A stretch of DNA of 64,000 bases from Marinibacterium anthonyi. Its GTDB lineage: Bacteria > Pseudomonadota > Alphaproteobacteria > Rhodobacterales > Rhodobacteraceae. Each line of letters starts with the position of its first letter. Within the stretch, counting starts at the first letter, position 1. The notes beneath the pieces were generated by a model that did no database searches, was not told the origin of the DNA, and was given only the letters and a program-made list of their open reading frames with translations. The position numbers were made by a program, and so were the translations under genes. Positions 10,187-18,387 of the stretch are shown in pieces. Location of the stretch: NCBI GenBank assembly GCA_003217735.2, contig CP031585.1:4977501-5041500 (forward strand), read 5' to 3'.

Positions 10187-10612
10187 TCAGGACGCCAGCC
10201 GTTCGGCTGCCGCCGGGTGATCCAGGTAGGTGCGCAGCTGGTCGGCGAAATGCGGGATGTTCAGCGGGTGGTCCAGGTATTCGGCCGGGTCCATCAGCCG
10301 CCAGCCCTGGCCTTCGTCGCCAAAGCGGATGTCGTGCCGCGCCTCGGGCGCCAGATGCGCCACGAAGAACCAGACGGTGCCGCGCGGGCGTTCATAGCTG
10401 CGGGTCCAGACCAGGTCCGCTTCGGCCAGGCGCAGCCCGACTTCCTCGCGGGTTTCGCGCAGGGCGCAATCGGCGGGCGTTTCCGCCCCTTCGCGCCCGC
10501 CGCCGGGCAGGTCCCAGCGCCCGGGCCAGGGAATACCGGCAATATCGTCGCGCTGGATCACCAGAAGTTCGGGGCCCAGGAACAGCGCCACCTTCGCGCC
10601 TGAAAAGTCCAT
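10187..10612 (-). CDS. NUDIX hydrolase
   Basis: A 141-residue NUDIX-fold pyrophosphohydrolase. The NUDIX box is complete, GGREGAE...CALRETREEVGL (about 46-68), providing the metal-binding Glu residues; a Thr replaces the usual aliphatic residue after RE. The target is not predictable from sequence; candidates are oxidised nucleotides, dinucleoside polyphosphates or nucleotide sugars. The ATG at 10612 with GAGGGGAC upstream was preferred to a GTG 39 bases earlier that lacks a ribosome site. It is divergent from dinB, 92 bases apart, which would fit a nucleotide-pool sanitation role, though that is context only. Confidence 0.88.
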   Translation of the reverse strand: MDFSGAKVALFLGPELLVIQRDDIAGIPWPGRWDLPGGGREGAETPADCALRETREEVGLRLAEADLVWTRSYERPRGTVWFFVAHLAPEARHDIRFGDEGQGWRLMDPAEYLDHPLNIPHFADQLRTYLDHPAAAERLAS

Positions 10613-10704
10613 CTCGCCGTCCCCTCTTCCCCGTTGCACTTCCGGTGACACTCTTACAGATGTATGCGACAGTTTCTCCAGTCCAACCCCGGAGACCGAG
10701 GCTC

Positions 10705-11958
10705 ATGCCCGCCTTCTGCCGTGCCTGCCTGACCCGGACCGCCGGCGAACGCCGCTGTCCGGCCTGCGGCAGCCCCCGGATCCTGTCCCATCCGGAGCTT
10801 TTCACGCTGTCCATCGCGCATATGGATTGCGACGCCTTCTACGCGTCCGTCGAAAAGCGCGACAACCCCGAATTGGCCGACAAGCCGGTGATCATCGGCG
10901 GCGGGCGGCGCGGCGTCGTGTCCACGGCCTGCTACATCGCCCGCATTCGCGGCGTGCGGTCGGCCATGCCGATGTTCCAGGCGCTGAAGCTGTGCCCCGA
11001 GGCAGTGGTGATCAAGCCGCGCATGTCGGTCTATGTCGAGGTGTCCAAGCAGATCCGCGCGATGATGGAAGAACTGACCCCCGCCATCCAGCCCCTCTCG
11101 CTGGACGAGGCCTTCCTGGACCTGACCGGCACCGAAAAGCTGCACGGCGCGCCGCCGGCCATCGTGCTGGCCCGGCTGGTGAACCGCATGCAGAAGGAGC
11201 TTGGCGTGACCGGTTCCATCGGACTGTCGCACAACAAGTTCCTGGCAAAGGTGGCATCGGACCTGGACAAGCCGCGCGGGTTTTCCGTGATCGGCGAGGC
11301 CGAGACGATGGATTTCCTTGAACCCAAACCCGTCAGCCTGATCTGGGGCGTCGGCCAGGCGTCGGGCGCGGCGCTGGAAAAGGCGGGGATCCGGACCTTT
11401 GCCGACCTGCGCCGGTGGGATCGCAACGACCTGGTCGCCCGCTTCGGGTCGATGGGCGAACGGCTGTATCACCTGGCGCGCGGCGAGGACCGGCGCAAGG
11501 TCACCGCGCATGAGCCGATCAAGTCGATCAGCAACGAGACCACGTTTTTCGAAGACACCGCCGACCGCGACATCCTGGACGGCCATATCTGGCGCCTGGC
11601 CGAAAAGGTATCGGCCCGGGCCAAGGCGCAGGGGTTGGCGGGGCGCGTCGTGACGCTGAAGCTCAAGCGCGCCGATCACCGGATCATCACCCGGCGGCTG
11701 GCCCTGCGCGACGCGACGCAATTGTGCGACACGCTGTACCGCACGGCGCGCGGGCTTCTGGACCAGGTGAAGGAAGACGGCCCCTACCGGCTGATCGGCT
11801 GCGGATTGTCGGACCTGTGCCCGGAGGCCGGCGCGGATCTGTCGGGCGACCTGCTTGATCCCCAGGCCGGGCGCCGCGCCGGGGCCGAACGGGCCGCCGA
11901 CCGGATCCGGGCCAAATTCGGAACGGATGCAATCGTGAAGGGCCGCGCCCTGCGCTGA
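10705..11958 (+). CDS. dinB: DNA polymerase IV (Y family) with N-terminal zinc-ribbon-like extension
   Basis: Error-prone translesion polymerase, 417 residues. The catalytic core starts AHMDCDAFYASVE (metal-binding Asp), with SLDEAFLDLTG holding the second acidic pair, SIGLSHNKFLAKVASDLDKP, helix-hairpin-helix residues around LIWGVGQASGAALEKAG, and the little-finger domain at the C-terminus. Before the core is a 35-residue segment with CRAC and CPAC pairs (about residues 5-8 and 19-22), likely a zinc ribbon, which E. coli DinB lacks. The ATG at 10705 follows GAGG; the longer frame extends into the divergent promoter. No obvious LexA box was recognised. Confidence 0.93.
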   Translation: MPAFCRACLTRTAGERRCPACGSPRILSHPELFTLSIAHMDCDAFYASVEKRDNPELADKPVIIGGGRRGVVSTACYIARIRGVRSAMPMFQALKLCPEAVVIKPRMSVYVEVSKQIRAMMEELTPAIQPLSLDEAFLDLTGTEKLHGAPPAIVLARLVNRMQKELGVTGSIGLSHNKFLAKVASDLDKPRGFSVIGEAETMDFLEPKPVSLIWGVGQASGAALEKAGIRTFADLRRWDRNDLVARFGSMGERLYHLARGEDRRKVTAHEPIKSISNETTFFEDTADRDILDGHIWRLAEKVSARAKAQGLAGRVVTLKLKRADHRIITRRLALRDATQLCDTLYRTARGLLDQVKEDGPYRLIGCGLSDLCPEAGADLSGDLLDPQAGRRAGAERAADRIRAKFGTDAIVKGRALR

Positions 11959-11959
11959 C

Positions 11960-12826
11960 CTATTCGGCCGCCAGCGGGATCTGGTCGCGGTCGATGCCGA
12001 TGGTGGCGATATCGGCGATCACCCGGCGCATCAGCATCCGGAACGCCCCATAGCGCGCATTCGGCCGGATGCGTTTTTCATCCATGTAAAGCGCGCGGTC
12101 GATCTCGATCTGCACGGCGTGCTGGTTGCGCGACGGCCGGCCATAGGCCTGGGTCACGTAGGCCCCGGCAAAGGGCGCATTGCGGGTCACCAGGAAACCG
12201 GCCTCGGCAAAGGCGGCTTCGATCCGGTCCACGATCTCGCTGTTGGCAGCGGCGCCGAACCGGTCGCCCAGCACGATTTCGGGCCGGCGGGTGCCCTTGC
12301 GGGCGATTCCGTCCATCGCCTCGTGCGGCATCGAATGGCAGTCGATCAGGATCGCCTGGCCGAACATCTGGTGCGCTTCGGCCAGAAGCCCCTGCAGCGC
12401 CAGGTGATAGGGCCGCCAATAGCGGTCGATTCGCATCCGGGCTTCTTCCATCGTGATCTTGCCGCGGTAAATCACCCGCCCATTTGCAACCACACGGGGA
12501 ATCACCCCCAGCCCCGACGCCACGCGCGGATTGTGCGCCTGCTTGCGCGCCCCCAGAACCAGGGCCGGATCCAGTTCGTCCGCGGACCGGTTCAGGTCGA
12601 CATAGGCCCGTGGCACGCGTGCGGTCAGCAGGGGCGCGCCGAACTCGGTCGCGGGCGCAAAGAGCTGATCTACAAAGGCATCTTCCGATGTCCTGATCGT
12701 GTGTTCGTCCAGTACCGAACGGGTCACGAATGACCGCGGATAGGTCCGGGCCGAATGGGGCGAAGCGAAAACCACGCAGGACAGCCGCCGTGGCGGCATG
12801 AACACGTCATAGGCAGGGTTGGACAT
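11960..12826 (-). CDS. N-formylglutamate amidohydrolase family protein
   Basis: A 288-residue member of the FGase (HutG-like) zinc amidohydrolases, which release formate from N-formyl-L-glutamate at the end of one histidine degradation route. Seen: FASPHSARTYP near the N-terminus, ARVPRAYVDLNRSADELD, and LIDCHSMPHE, which carries metal-site His and Asp. No hut genes are nearby, so the substrate may be another N-formyl or N-acyl amino acid. The ATG at 12826 follows GAGGA; the frame also contains a TTG six bases earlier. It is convergent with dinB, with a single base between the stops. Confidence 0.88.
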   Translation of the reverse strand: MSNPAYDVFMPPRRLSCVVFASPHSARTYPRSFVTRSVLDEHTIRTSEDAFVDQLFAPATEFGAPLLTARVPRAYVDLNRSADELDPALVLGARKQAHNPRVASGLGVIPRVVANGRVIYRGKITMEEARMRIDRYWRPYHLALQGLLAEAHQMFGQAILIDCHSMPHEAMDGIARKGTRRPEIVLGDRFGAAANSEIVDRIEAAFAEAGFLVTRNAPFAGAYVTQAYGRPSRNQHAVQIEIDRALYMDEKRIRPNARYGAFRMLMRRVIADIATIGIDRDQIPLAAE

Positions 12827-12977
12827 CAGCAATCCTCGTTCGCAACATCATAGACCGGAAACTTCGTCCTCCAAAAGGCCCTTGCACCCGTTCGCGACTC
12901 CTTTTATACGCCCTCCACCGGCGCGGATATCCGCGCCCCGTTTGTTTGATGGGGCAGGAAATCGGGCCGGTATTCAT

Positions 12978-13052
12978 GGGCGGTTAGCTCAGCGGTAGAG
13001 CACTTCGTTGACATCGAAGGGGTCACAAGTTCGATCCTTGTACCGCCCACCA
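12978..13052 (+). tRNA. tRNA-Val (anticodon GAC)
   Basis: A complete 75-base cloverleaf. Acceptor GGGCGGT pairs with ACCGCCC, the anticodon stem CTTCG/CGAAG encloses TTGACAT with anticodon GAC, the T-arm contains GTTCGATCC, the discriminator is A and the CCA is encoded. It stands alone, 92 bases ahead of rpmJ. Confidence 0.98.
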
Positions 13053-13144
13053 TGAATTCACCACCTTGGTCCGGTTCGCCGGATCGGGGCACTCGCAACC
13101 CTGGCGCCCTTAGCTGGCCGCGCCGAACGACCAGGAGAGAGGCC

Positions 13145-13270
13145 ATGAAGGTCAAGAACTCGCTCCGCTCGCTCAAGAACCGGCACCGCGACTGCCGGAT
13201 CGTGCGGCGCAAGGGGCGCGTCTACGTCATTAACAAGACGCAGCGCAAGTTCAAAGCCCGCCAGGGCTGA
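13145..13270 (+). CDS. rpmJ: Ribosomal protein L36 (zinc-independent type)
   Basis: A 41-residue large-subunit protein, [20 protein letters not shown], with KRGR-like basic middle and QRKFKARQG end. Only one Cys is present, so the zinc-binding Cys/His set of the other L36 type is absent. This is the C-minus (YkgO-like) form that is usual in alphaproteobacteria. GGAGAG precedes the ATG. An intrinsic terminator follows 25 bases after the stop. Confidence 0.96.
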   Translation: MKVKNSLRSLKNRHRDCRIVRRKGRVYVINKTQRKFKARQG

Positions 13271-13295
13271 GTTCGGACGAACTCGCAAGGTTTTG

Positions 13296-13327
13296 AACCG
13301 CGCCCTTCGGGGCGCGGTTTTCTTTTG
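13296..13327 (+). terminator. Rho-independent terminator of rpmJ
   Basis: Perfect ten-base stem AACCGCGCCC / GGGCGCGGTT with a stable TTCG tetraloop, followed by TTTCTTTT. Confidence 0.93.
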
Positions 13328-13459
13328 CGCAAACGGCATTCGACCGGGCCCGCCGCCCCGGATTGTTGCCAAATCCTCTTCCCCTCCGCTATCCTTGGCG
13401 CGCCAGTCACGGAAGGCAGGCCCCGGCCGAACCATCCTTCCGCCTCAAAGGGGATTTCC

Positions 13460-14335
13460 ATGCCGGTTGCCTGCGTACTGATGGCCGACATCTCGGGCAG
13501 CACCAAGCTTTACGACACCACCGGCAACGCCAGCGCCCTGGAAAAGATCAGCCAGATGCTCGACCGCATGCGCACCATGGTCGAAACCGAAGGCGGGCAT
13601 TGCGTGAAATCGCAGGGCGACGACGTTCTCAGCTATTTCGAGCATCCCGAACAGGCCTATGCCGCCGCCTGGGCGATGATCAACGAACCCTGGTCCGACG
13701 GGCTGTCGATACACGCCGGCATGTACATGGGCGCCTTCCTGAACCACGAGAACGACATCTACGGCGACGTAGTCAACACAGCCGCACGACTGGCGTCGCT
13801 CGCCAAATCCGGAGAGGTTCTGGTCGGCGACAGCAGTTTCGACATGCTGACCCCCGACACCCGCGCCCGCCTGCTGCCGATCGGCGAACTTCAGCTCAAG
13901 GGCAAGGCCGATCCGACGCGGGTCTATTCGGGCTCTGTCATGGACTTCAACCAGCAGACCGTGGTCACCATCCGTCGCCCGGACAACCCCGAACCGCGCG
14001 CCCAAGTGGCCCAGCTGTCGCATGGCGGACGGTCCTGGAACATCGCCGAGGGCGAAACGCTGAGCATCGGCCGGTCATCGGAAAACGACATCGTCATCGC
14101 CGAGGCCTGGGTGTCGCGCAAGCATGCGCAGATCGCGATCCGGCATCACCAACTGGAATATTCGGACCACTCGTCATCGGGCAGCGTGGTGCAGCTTTCG
14201 GACGGCAAGCAGATCACCGTGCACCGCCGCGCGACGCTGCTGTCCGGTAGCGGTATCATATTTGCCGGAACACGCGCCGATCCGAACAGCCCATGCGCAA
14301 TTTCCTTTGTGACTCACAACCTTGCCGTGAGGTAG
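13460..14335 (+). CDS. Class III adenylate/guanylate cyclase with C-terminal FHA domain
   Basis: A 291-residue cytoplasmic protein. Residues about 5-160 form a class III nucleotide cyclase domain: LMADISGSTKLYD and KSQGDDVLSYF carry the two metal-binding Asp positions, and GDVVNTAARL contains the Asn/Arg that stabilise the transition state. Residues about 195-285 form an FHA phosphothreonine-binding domain (LSIGRSSENDIVI ... WVSRKHAQI, with the key GR, S and H). AAGGGG lies upstream of the ATG at 13460. Cyclase-FHA fusions suggest cAMP synthesis coupled to Ser/Thr kinase signalling, but no kinase is in the window. Confidence 0.9.
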   Translation: MPVACVLMADISGSTKLYDTTGNASALEKISQMLDRMRTMVETEGGHCVKSQGDDVLSYFEHPEQAYAAAWAMINEPWSDGLSIHAGMYMGAFLNHENDIYGDVVNTAARLASLAKSGEVLVGDSSFDMLTPDTRARLLPIGELQLKGKADPTRVYSGSVMDFNQQTVVTIRRPDNPEPRAQVAQLSHGGRSWNIAEGETLSIGRSSENDIVIAEAWVSRKHAQIAIRHHQLEYSDHSSSGSVVQLSDGKQITVHRRATLLSGSGIIFAGTRADPNSPCAISFVTHNLAVR

Positions 14336-14353
14336 GCGCTTGCATTTTATCCG

Positions 14354-14947
14354 ATGCCCGCACATTCTCGTGATATGGGTGACATTATAGAAATCGGAAA
14401 AACAGACCGTCTGACCGCCCGCCTGGCGCAGTGTTTTCGCGATCTGAGGCACAAGGCCGGCTGGTCCCTGGACGAGCTCACCGACCGCTGCGGCGTGTCG
14501 CGTGCGACGCTGTCACGGCTTGAACACGCCGAGGTCAGCCCAACAGCCCAGGCGCTGTCGCGGATCGCGGCCGCCTACGACATGCCGGCGTCGCGCCTGA
14601 TCCTTCTGGCCGAAACCGAGACGGCCCGCGTCCTGCCCCGCACCGAACAGACCCTCGCGCACGAAGCCGAGACCGGTGCCGAATGGCGGTCCGTGTCGCC
14701 TTCCGACGGGGGCTTCGCGGCGTCACTGGCCGAAGGGTTCCTGCCGCAGGATGTCATCCGGCACCTGCCCGGCGCCGGCGGCAAGGAAGCGCACATCTTC
14801 CTGCTCGAAGGCCGCCTGGAAGTCAGCCTCGACAGCGGCGCGCACGCGTTGCGCAAGGGCGACAGCCTACGGTTTCACTGCGACGGGCCGGCGGTCCTGC
14901 GCGGGATGGGCAAGCGCGGCGGTCGGTTCCTGCTGGTCGGAACCTGA
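14354..14947 (+). CDS. XRE-family regulator with cupin domain
   Basis: A 197-residue DNA-binding protein. The N-terminal helix-turn-helix (LRHKAGWSLDELTDRCGVSRATLSRLE, about 25-52) is of the Cro/C1 type, and the C-terminal half (LEGRLEVSLDSG ... LRKGDSLRFHCDGP) is a single cupin that probably senses a small molecule. Such XRE-cupin regulators often control amino-acid or polyamine genes nearby. The likeliest target here is the COG0523 gene 140 bases downstream, or itself. Neither the ATG at 14354 nor the in-frame ATG at 14375 has a clear ribosome site, so the start is uncertain. Confidence 0.85.
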   Translation: MPAHSRDMGDIIEIGKTDRLTARLAQCFRDLRHKAGWSLDELTDRCGVSRATLSRLEHAEVSPTAQALSRIAAAYDMPASRLILLAETETARVLPRTEQTLAHEAETGAEWRSVSPSDGGFAASLAEGFLPQDVIRHLPGAGGKEAHIFLLEGRLEVSLDSGAHALRKGDSLRFHCDGPAVLRGMGKRGGRFLLVGT

Positions 14948-15041
14948 CAGACCCTGTCCAAAGGTCTGGGGCGGCGCCTTTGCCCTTGGCGCGCGCCCGG
15001 CTTTGCGACACCTTGGCGATGCCGCAATGAAAGGCCCGCCC

Positions 15042-15092
15042 ATGACAGACGCATCCCTCCGCCGCTTCGCCACCGGGCCCGCCCGATCATGA
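15042..15092 (+). CDS. Possible 16-residue leader peptide coupled to the COG0523 gene
   Basis: A tiny frame, MTDASLRRFATGPARS, whose TGA overlaps the ATG of the next gene as ATGA. An in-frame ATG 15 bases earlier would make it 21 residues. The exact overlap suggests translational coupling, but nothing in the peptide (no run of one codon) indicates which signal it would sense. It may be accidental. Confidence 0.3.
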   Translation: MTDASLRRFATGPARS

Positions 15093-15949
15093 TGGGCCTG
15101 CCGCTGACCATCGTCTCCGGCTACCTGGGCGCCGGCAAGACCACCCTGATCAACCGGCTGCTGGCCGAGGATCACGGGCTGAACCTGTTGATCCTGGTCA
15201 ACGATTTCGGGGCGATCAATATCGACGACACGCTGATCTCGGCCAGTGGCGACGACACGATGGCGCTGACCAACGGCTGCGTCTGCTGTTCGATGGATGC
15301 CGATCTGTTCACGGCGCTGGAACAGGTCCTGGCCCGCGATCCCCGCCCCGATCACCTGATCATCGAAGCCTCGGGCATCGCCGATCCCGCCGCCATCGCC
15401 GCCGCGGCCCGCGCGGTGCCGGACCTCAGCTACGGCGGCGTCGTCACGCTGGTGGACGGCGAAAACATCGACGCCCTGCTGGCCGATCCCCTGGTCGCCC
15501 CCCAGGTGGAACAGCAAATCATGGCCGCCGACCTGGTGCTGGTCACCAAGGCCGACACCGTGCCCGACGCGCTCGCCGCCCGGCTGAAGACCATGGGCGC
15601 ACGCCCGCCCGTCGTGCCGGGCGACGCCCCGCTGGCCGATCTGCTGTTCGACGTGGTCCCGCTGCCCCGCGGCCGCCAGCCGGCGGCGCATCCGGCCTAC
15701 GCGGCCTGGCAGCACGACAGCGACATCGTCCTTGACCGCCGCGCCCTGGGCGACAAGCTGGAAAGCCGCCCCGAAGGGCTCTACCGCCTGAAGGGCTTCG
15801 TCCTGACAACCGATGGCGCCTACGAAATCCACGCCGTGGGCCGCGCCATGCAGGCCCGCCGCACCAAGGCCGACCGCACCACCCTCGTGGCCCTCGGCCC
15901 CGCCGACCGGGTCACCCCGGCCGAAATCGAAGCCTGGTGGCAGGGCTGA
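15089..15949 (+). CDS. COG0523 (CobW-type) metallochaperone GTPase
   Basis: A 286-residue G3E-family GTPase. Seen: Walker A GYLGAGKTT (about 10-18), the family's metal-binding GCVCC motif (about 66-70), the guanine-specifying TKAD (about 153-156), and the small CobW C-terminal domain. These proteins deliver metals, usually zinc, to client enzymes or protect metalloproteins in metal shortage. The subfamily cannot be told from sequence alone. The preceding XRE-cupin gene and a following iron-type permease are the only context. Start 15089; a second ATG directly follows it. Confidence 0.88.
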   Translation: MMGLPLTIVSGYLGAGKTTLINRLLAEDHGLNLLILVNDFGAINIDDTLISASGDDTMALTNGCVCCSMDADLFTALEQVLARDPRPDHLIIEASGIADPAAIAAAARAVPDLSYGGVVTLVDGENIDALLADPLVAPQVEQQIMAADLVLVTKADTVPDALAARLKTMGARPPVVPGDAPLADLLFDVVPLPRGRQPAAHPAYAAWQHDSDIVLDRRALGDKLESRPEGLYRLKGFVLTTDGAYEIHAVGRAMQARRTKADRTTLVALGPADRVTPAEIEAWWQG

Positions 15950-15963
15950 CGCGCCGCCTGCTG

Positions 15964-15991
15964 TTTCTTTCTGGCCGAAAATACCTCGGCC
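15964..15991 (+). repeat. Dispersed CTTCTTTCT/AAATACC element, copy 1
   Basis: TTTCTTTCTGGCC then AAAATACCTCGGCC, beginning 15 bases after the COG0523 stop and in the same sense. It forms a direct pair with the copy 57 bases downstream. Confidence 0.7.
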
Positions 15992-16018
15992 CGACCTCTG
16001 CGACCCGCGAAACGCTGC

Positions 16019-16048
16019 TGCTTCTTTCTCTTTCCAAATACCCGGCCC
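16019..16048 (+). repeat. Dispersed CTTCTTTCT/AAATACC element, copy 2
   Basis: CTTCTTTCTCTTTCC then AAATACCCGGCCC, in direct orientation with copy 1, in the gap between the convergent COG0523 and permease genes. Confidence 0.65.
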
Positions 16049-16072
16049 GAACCGCAGGGCCGGGCGCGCCGT

Positions 16073-17755
16073 CTAGCCAGAGCGCCGCCGTCCGACCTGA
16101 CGACAGATCAGGATCACCGGCAGCAGCCCCACCGCCAGGATCACCAGCGACGGCACCGCCGCGCCCTCCAGCCGTTCGTCGGACGCCAGCCGATGCGCCT
16201 GCACCGCCAGCGTGTCAAAATTGAACGGCCGCAGGATCAATGTCGCCGGCAGCTCCTTCATCACGTCGACGAAGACGATCAGCAGGGCGGTCAGCAGGCT
16301 GGGCGTCAGGATCGGCAGGTGCACCCGGCGCAGCGTGCCCCAGGGCGTCTGCCCCAGCGACCGCGCCGCGTGGTCCATGTTGGCATGCACGGTGCTTTGC
16401 CCCCCCTCGTAGGCGCCAAGCGCCGCCGCCAGGAACCGCACCATGAAGGCCGCCACCATCAGCCAGATCGACCCGGTGATCAGCAGCCCGGTCGACACAT
16501 CGAACCGCGCCCGCATGAAGGCATCCAGCGCATTGTCGAAGGCGGCAAAGGGCACCAGCAGCCCCACCGCGATCACCCCGCCCGGCACCGCATAGCCCAG
16601 CCGCGCCACGTAGGCCGCGGCAAAGGCGCGCCGTCCGGGATGCAAGCGCTGAAAGAACCCCACGGCAATCGCCGCGCCCAACGTGACGACAGCCGTGATC
16701 GAGGCCAGGATCAGCGAATTCCGGATGAAGCCGATGTAACGACGGCTGAACAGGTCCTGCTCCGACCCGATCCCCATCGACACCAGGATCACCACCGGCA
16801 GGGCAAAGCCCAGCAACACCGGCAGGGCGCACAACACCGTGGCGCCGACCGCGCGCCAGCCGGTCAACCGTTCGGGCGGCAGGCTGACATGGCGCTTGCC
16901 CGCCCCGTGATAACGCGCCTCGCCCCGGGTCTGGCGTTCCAGCACGGCAAGGATCAGCGCGAAGGACAACAGGCACAGCGCCAGCTGCGCCGCGCCGGCC
17001 CGGTCGGCCAGCGAGAACCAGCTGGTGTAGATGCCCGTCGCAAAGGTCGGCACGCCGAAATGGGCGACGGTGCCATAATCGGCGATCGTCTCCATCACCG
17101 TCAGCAGGACACCCCCGGCAATCGCCGGACGCGCCATCGGCAAGGACACTGCCCAGAACGCGCCCAGGTGCGACCGCCCCAGCATCCGCGCCGCGACGAA
17201 GGCCGCGCCGGATTGCTGCAGGAAGGCCGCGCGCGCCAGCAGGTAGACGTAAGGGTACAGCACCAGGATCAGCATCAGCGCGGCGCCACCCTCGGACCGG
17301 ATCTCGGGGAACCAGTAGTCGCGCGGGCCCCAGCCGGTCACCTGCCGCAGGGTCGTCTGCACGATGCCCGGGTGATCCAGCACGAAGGTATAGGCATAGG
17401 CCAGAACGTAGGCCGGGAAGGCCAGCGGCAGGACCAGCGCGACCTCAAGCCAGCGCTGCCCGGGAAACCGCAGCATCGTCACCATCCAGGCCGTGCCGAC
17501 CCCGATCGCGAAAGTACCGACCCCGACCGACACCACCAGCTTCAGCGTGGTCAGCGCATAGCCCGGCAGCACGGTGGCCAGCAGGTGGCGGACGGTATCG
17601 GTGCCCCCGGTCACGGCGGCCAGCGCCACGGCGATCATCGGCAGCAGGCAGATCGCGGCCACGGCAAAAGCCAGGGCCCCCACGATGCGGCCCCCCTGAC
17701 CCGCGCCTCCGGTGACCTCGCCCTTGCGCGCGACATTGGTGCTTGCTCCGGTCAA
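16073..17755 (-). CDS. Iron(III)-type ABC transporter permease (FbpB/ThiP-like)
   Basis: A 560-residue inner-membrane protein made of two fused permease halves, each with about six membrane segments and its own cytoplasmic EAA-type loop (AARMLGRSHLGAFWAVSLPMA in the first, AARSLGQTPWGTLRRVHLPIL in the second). This is the arrangement of FbpB-type ferric iron permeases. No binding protein or ATPase is adjacent, so it must borrow them from elsewhere. The start is unclear: a TTG at 17755 preceded by GGAGG was taken, and a TTG at 17779 and a GTG at 17683 are alternatives. The MarR gene ends just upstream on the same strand, so they may share a transcript. Confidence 0.87.
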   Translation of the reverse strand: MTGASTNVARKGEVTGGAGQGGRIVGALAFAVAAICLLPMIAVALAAVTGGTDTVRHLLATVLPGYALTTLKLVVSVGVGTFAIGVGTAWMVTMLRFPGQRWLEVALVLPLAFPAYVLAYAYTFVLDHPGIVQTTLRQVTGWGPRDYWFPEIRSEGGAALMLILVLYPYVYLLARAAFLQQSGAAFVAARMLGRSHLGAFWAVSLPMARPAIAGGVLLTVMETIADYGTVAHFGVPTFATGIYTSWFSLADRAGAAQLALCLLSFALILAVLERQTRGEARYHGAGKRHVSLPPERLTGWRAVGATVLCALPVLLGFALPVVILVSMGIGSEQDLFSRRYIGFIRNSLILASITAVVTLGAAIAVGFFQRLHPGRRAFAAAYVARLGYAVPGGVIAVGLLVPFAAFDNALDAFMRARFDVSTGLLITGSIWLMVAAFMVRFLAAALGAYEGGQSTVHANMDHAARSLGQTPWGTLRRVHLPILTPSLLTALLIVFVDVMKELPATLILRPFNFDTLAVQAHRLASDERLEGAAVPSLVILAVGLLPVILICRQVGRRRSG

Positions 17756-17794
17756 GGTGCTGCGGCCTCCGAACCTCAATTGCCCATCAGGCCG

Positions 17795-18298
17795 TTATTC
17801 CGGCGATTGGCCTTCTTTTCCAGACCCTTTTTCCGGCCTGGCCCCCGGATCGCCCGCCATGGCCAGCGCCAGAAGGTCGCTGCGCAGGGCATCCGGGCGA
17901 TCCTCGGCCAGCAGGCTGTCGATCGCGTCATGGGTTGCGCGCCATATCGGCACCGCCTCGACCAGCAGGGCCTCGCCTGCTTCGGTCAACGCCAGGCGGC
18001 GGCTGCGGCGGTCGGTTTCGTCCGCCAGGCTGCGCATCAGGCCCCGGCGTTCCAGCGGCTTGATATTGGCGGTCAGCGTCGTGCGATCCATCGCCAGAAG
18101 CCGGGCAACATCGCCCAGCCGGGGCGGATCGGGACGGTTCAGCGACACCAGCAGGGAATATTGCCCACAGGTCAGGCCCAGCGGCCGAAACGCATCGTCA
18201 AAGCGCCGGGCCACGGCCCGCGCCGCGCGCTGAAGAAACAGGCACAGGCATCGGTCCCGCACCTCCAGGGTGATGGACAGGGGGAGGTCGTCTCGCAT
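17795..18298 (-). CDS. MarR-family transcriptional regulator
   Basis: A 167-residue winged-helix repressor: dimerisation helix RDRCLCLFLQRAARAVARRF, recognition region LGDVARLLAMDRTTLTANIKPLERRGL (about 62-88), and wing ADETDRRSRRLALTEAG. Two cysteines (CLC, about 17-19) near the N-terminus could make it a redox sensor in the manner of OhrR-type proteins, though this is speculative. It is divergent from the PhnB-like/DUF1428 genes, and an inverted repeat suited to a MarR dimer lies in the shared promoter gap. Its likely role is to repress those genes and itself. Confidence 0.9.
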   Translation of the reverse strand: MRDDLPLSITLEVRDRCLCLFLQRAARAVARRFDDAFRPLGLTCGQYSLLVSLNRPDPPRLGDVARLLAMDRTTLTANIKPLERRGLMRSLADETDRRSRRLALTEAGEALLVEAVPIWRATHDAIDSLLAEDRPDALRSDLLALAMAGDPGARPEKGSGKEGQSPE

Positions 18299-18309
18299 GG
18301 GGCAATTTA

Positions 18310-18335
18310 TGTTGACATCAACGTAGCTGTCAACA
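18310..18335. promoter_or_regulatory. Probable MarR operator
   Basis: Perfect inverted repeat TGTTGACA (18310-18317) / TGTCAACA (18328-18335) with a ten-base spacer. The left arm also sits within the smaller repeat TTGACATCAA (18312-18321), the form typical of MarR sites. It lies 12 bases ahead of the marR start, overlapping where promoters of both directions must be. Confidence 0.65.
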
Positions 18336-18387
18336 ACCCTTGACCCATCCGGTGCCGGGATTCGTCAGTAACGAGGAAGACTTTCAC

